Of a stretch of 64,000 bases of DNA, positions 54,401-60,200 are shown piece by piece. The stretch is taken from NCBI GenBank assembly GCA_037975125.1, contig JAJQOW010000014.1:1798001-1862000 (forward strand), given 5' to 3'. The notes under the pieces were generated by a model that did not search any database, had not been told where the DNA came from, and saw only the letters and a program-made list of their open reading frames with translations. The stretch's first letter is position 1. The number at the start of each line of letters is the position of its first letter. Origin of the DNA: Latrodectus hesperus (taxonomy: Eukaryota; Arthropoda; Arachnida; Araneae; Theridiidae). A program made the position numbers and the translations under genes.

Positions 54401-56021
54401 CAAGAAAACCTTAACTTAGTAATTAGAAATATTCTTCCTAAACCAACAAGATCTTTTTTTTCTGCAAATGTAGCAAATTATCTTCAACTTATCCATAATA
54501 AACAGTTTAAGATTATAGATTGTTAATATATTTTCAGAGAGAGAGAAATATTTCATTCACATGAGTCTTGTGTTTTTCCTTTTTCAGGTCTGACAATGTT
54601 ACTCCCGCACATCCTGTCCACCCGCACCCAGTGGAGTGGTTGCAAACTAAGAATTTTCGCTCTCGCCAACAAGAAGGATGAGTTGGACAGAGAGCAAAGA
54701 AAGTAAGTTCACTTTTGTCTTCATATCGGAGTACGATGCTATTAAAAAAGAATTATTTCAACCGAAAAAATGTTTCAGCTTCTATCCAGAACCCATTAAA
54801 TATCATCATAATGATTAGGTCTGTAAAACATCAAATCTCAGACAGCAGTGAAACTTGGAAAAATTCTTTGAGAGAACGAGAACATTGATGATTAAGGAGA
54901 ATCGTTAAAGTAAATAGATGTGTCCTCAAATTTCTCTGAGATCTCAATTCCAATCCATCAACAAAAGTAGTGTGCGAGCTGTTCAATGGACCATCGCTGA
55001 TATTGGCTATACGTGTGAGCCTTCAGCTCTCACTTATACAGTTGTTGAGTGCACAGAGCAAAATATGGACATGCCAGCACCACTACTGGACTTCCGGCGA
55101 CTAAAAACATGTTTCCTGATCTGGCCTGACTGCCTGATCTGGGAAGTGTCGTTTCCAGTTTGGCTACGACACACATCTCAGACCAGGCAGGTTTCCAGAT
55201 ATGGAGAAAACTTTGTGAATCCATAAATCCTACATATCAAAAGATAAAATTTTCAATCAAGTGAAACATTTGCAATGATATGGGTCATGTACAATTGATT
55301 TGATGTTAGACTCTTGTTAAGTTTAGAAATGAATTGAAGACAGATATATAGGTATCCTGTGTGATCACTTACATACATTCATTTCCATTGTGAAATCCAA
55401 TAGAATTGCTTTATTCTATCAGGACAATGCGACACTCCACAGGTCAAGACTGGTTTCCGAGTGACGCCAGAATCACTTTTCTGATTTTAGACACTCCCAT
55501 TGGTTACCCAAATCCCCAAACATATACATACATTCTTGAGCATTTCTAGGCTGCCTTGCAACGTCATTCAGAAAAGATCTCCACTGCCTCCTAAACTTAT
55601 AAACTGTAGATTACTCAATTTCCTTTTGGTTATCTTGAGATATTAGTCTCTTCATACCGCGTGTTGGGGGTACTTGCAGGGATACTATACGATATTAAAT
55701 AGATCCAAGTGTTCTGGAGCTTTAGTGTACACATACAATAGATATTATATATTTAGTAATTTATTAAAGCGGATATTACATGCATAGGTATCAGAAATTA
55801 TTTATTTTGTGACATATAATAACATGCATTTAGATAACAGAACATTGCAATACATACAACAGTTAGCGATAAAAGCTTAAACAACGAAAATTACTTCTTT
55901 AGAAATGATATTTAGAGATTAATTAGTATATTTGTGATTTATTAGAGCTTAAAATGTGGCTTCTTCTTTATATTTTTATAAATGAAATATACAAACTATA
56001 TTTAGTTTCATGAAATTTATA

Positions 56022-56116
<95 letters not shown>

Positions 56117-57210
56117 GCAGCATGGCAGCCCTGTTAAATAAGTTCAGAATCGATTACTCTGATGTTACTGTCATACCAGACATTGTAAAACCACCTGAAG
56201 AATCCAGGTAATAAAATTTTATCTAACGAATTTTACTTTTGTATGTTTCAGGTATTTATTATTTCTTTTATCAGAAATTTGTTTATATTATTGTTGTACC
56301 GTTTAGCTTTTAAATTTTCTACTGAATCAAGATAATATGTTGTTGAGCTAAGTAGAAGAAACATTTGAATGCTTATGAAGTAAAAAATATATCTCTCAAT
56401 TTAAAAATGTTTAACTCAGATACTGAGGTATCATAACTGAATTCTTTCTGTATATCTACTGCAAAAATATCTCTTGCCAACAAGTCCAGTTGCTAAAGTA
56501 ACAAGAACTGTTCGTTTCAAATGAGAGCTAAAAATACTGGGAATCGGCAATATTCTGGGATATTCTCAAATCGTTCAATCAACCCAAGTTAGTGCTTTTC
56601 TTCTGCCTCCTGCTGTCGAAAATGGAGCCTGTCTTATTTCCACGACAACAGACAGGCACTGAAAAAATGGCGGGAGCTATTCTGGTGATACTCTCTCTTG
56701 AGGATTCTTCAGTGAATACAAATACACGCTGCTTCGTCGGTCGGATTACGGTATAAGTTTAGTATCCCCATCTATATGATTTCTCGCCAAATGTGGCGCT
56801 CTTGGTTTTGATCGTAGTGTTGACGATTTCGGTTTTTGTTTTTATTGTAGTGTTGCCAAATTCAGGTTTTGTTACTAATCTTATTTTTTGGTTGCCAAAT
56901 TTCGTTTTTCTCGTGTTTTACATAATTTTTACGTTATATATTGTGCTTTTTTTCAGTGGCAACAGCGTTTTTAGTTTCACTTTGCATTTTTAGTTTCACT
57001 TCGAGTTTCTTTGTTCTAACTTTCTTTGTTTTTTGTTCTACGATTCAATTGGAAGCCATTTGACTTCTGTTTGCTGTTGTTGGAGCAATTAGGGGATTCC
57101 CCACAGTTGTGTTTCGTTGTCGCCAGCGTCCAAACATTGTAAATTGTTCTTTTTTCCCAATTTCTCCTACATTATTTATTAATTATATCTATCTTTTTAT
57201 TTGGTTTATT

Positions 57211-57296
<86 letters not shown>

Positions 57297-60200
57297 TATA
57301 TTTTCTTTTATATTTTTAAAATTGTAAACTGTTCTTTTTTTCCAATTTCGTTTTTTTTTTAATTTATTATTATCTAATACATTTTTGTTAATTTATTGTT
57401 ATATTTCCATAATGTCTCGTGTTCATAGTGTTGAGAAATTTCAACAGATTATTTTAGCTAAAATTAAAGAAACTAATGATGGATATTTTACCTTTTCAAG
57501 CTCTAGATTAACAGTTAAAAAACCCAGAATTGTTAATAGAATTCTTTTAGTTCAATTAGCTCAGGATTCGCAATTATTAATTAATTTTTTAACGGAAATT
57601 GGATTATTAAAAGGCGTATTATATTTTATTATATTTTTTTCATGTTTTTTTTTAAATTTAAAAAATGTATATATTTGAAAAAATAGTTTTTGCATGCTTT
57701 TTTTTTAAATTTTATAAAGTGTATATATTTAGAAAAATATTTTTCGTATGCTTTTTTTTGTAAAATTTGATAGTTATTTTTACTGAAATGTGACACTTGT
57801 GACAAACGAACAAAATATCGAAATAATTATACCAATCGGCAAATCAGCTTAATTTCATATCAAGTGAGTTCGTTATTTATATACAGGGTGACCTTTTTTA
57901 AAGTGACAGTGTTTGGAGTGTCTTGTAGCGCGATCTAATTGCCGAAATGACACCAAACTTGGTATTTAGACTAATCAAAACATGGGGAAAAGGAGTGCGT
58001 AAAAAAGTAGTTCCAAAAGTTACCGATAGGGTATTTTGTGGCGCTGATGTAGTTTACAATAACGAGAATTAGCATAAAACATGGGTATCAATGAAAACTG
58101 AAAATATTGTGCAATGACAGTGCCAGTAATAGAGGCTATAAAAGCAAGTAGTAGACAGCTCCCACAATTAATCTCAGCTGAAGTAATTGAGCTTTAGTGG
58201 CCATGCCTCTCACGTTACCGGAACGTGCACTTATGTTGGTGGAGTATGAAATTTGTCTATTCTAAAGGACAACATAACAAAGACAATGCGGAATATTCCT
58301 CGTGACATGTTACGTTCGGCAATGGGGAACGCTGTACGCAGAATGCACGGTGTTATTTCTGAGAACGGTGCTCACATTGAATGCGGTCTAATTCATCACC
58401 GGGGAAGTTAATGTCGTAAATAAACATTAATAATTTTACTGTACGATTGTATGTGTTAGTAATTTTCTTTTCTCACATTTTACACATTGTAAAACGCCAC
58501 AAATTGCCCTAGTGGCGAGTTTTGGAACTAAAAAAATTTTGTACGGTGTCCTTTTTTCCATGTTTTGATTAGTCTAAATACCAAGTTTGGTGACACTTTG
58601 GCAATTAGATCGTGCTACAGGGCGTTCCAAACACTGTCACTTTAAAAAAGATCACCCTGTATATTTCCCTTTTTAAATTTTCTAAAATGCTTATTTTTCG
58701 ATCGAACTTCGAGAAATTTCCCGTGTTAATAAACGCGCGCTTAGCTTTGCGACTAAAGAAATTCGCCGCGTTCGCCAATAGATGGGAATACTAAACTTGT
58801 TCCCTTATTGCTCCTCCCACCCGCAATAAATGTCCTGGAAAACCGTAATGGCATTTCTCATTTTCGATTTCGTTACTTCCGATTACAATCGAATCCATAT
58901 GTTTTTTGGCGGTAGGGCTCAACTGGTTTCCGAACGTTCTGTCAAATCTGTGTGTTTGACTTCCATCTGAAACATGGTTATCTGCAGTGGTTAGGAATCC
59001 ACTTTAAACTGTAAGTTCCGATGCAATTCACCCTTGTGCAAAAATTGACCCTTTTACAAATTAATTTTCTTACTAATAATTTTAATCTTATGTAGCTAGT
59101 TATCTTAATTAAAATCAGGACTCATACCAAATGTAAAGCTTGATATATTTGTTGAAATTAAATTTCTTTGAGTTCTTATTTCACATGGTTATGATGGTAA
59201 TTAGTTTTGTAAATTCAAATTTGTAAATGTACAAAATTATACTATAAAAGAATGTACTTCATTATTTCATTCAAATGCTGAAATCAACATAAATGCAAAA
59301 TTCGGAAAACTTTACTTGATTTTGTGGATTTCTGATTTCCTTACAGAACATGCATGACTATTTTAGAATAAAATGGAAAGTTGCAAAGCAATATCAGCGC
59401 ATCTCCCAATCAACTTTTCATTTTCAAAGAAGCTATGTCTTCTTGTAAATGAGAAAAGATTTAAATTGGACAGGCATCAACGAGAAGTTTATAGCCATTT
59501 GACAAAAATACCAGAAGGCCATTTTTATTTAAGTGCCTTTCTCTTCACAAATTCAGAAAGAAATCTACACATGAAATATATAAATAGTCATCGTCACACT
59601 TGATGAAAGGTCAATACTTTCTGTAAAATACAGAACTTGAACACGGGATAGTTAAGACGTTTTTTTAGCATGATTCATTTATTATACAGTATCTATTTCA
59701 TTTTAATTAAGCAGTTCTTTTTCATGAATTGATTTTTACGACTGAGAAAAAACTTCTATCAAAATAAATAACAGGATTCAGAAAATACATAATAGGATTC
59801 AGGCTATTTCTGAAGACAGCTTTTCGAGCACACTTTTCAGCAATAACGCATAGTGTTTATATCCAGCAACGAGGAAATTTCGAAAACATCCAACGACAGA
59901 GGTTCGTGCAGAAGTCTATTGTATTACAGAAAAAATTAATCCACATTGTTTAGGAATAATATAAATTGCTGTTACGTGAATATTGTCAAAGAAAAACGGA
60001 ACATTACTTGTATTCATTTATTACGAAACGGTTAAACGCTTTAATAAAACTAATTTTTAAAAAGATCAGTAATAAATTAGATATAAAGATTATAAACTAA
60101 TTTTTAAAATAATAGATTTCTATGATTTTAATAAAATGACTATTCACGTGAAACATATATGCAGTTATTTTTAATTATTGAAAATGTTACTCTTACGTTA

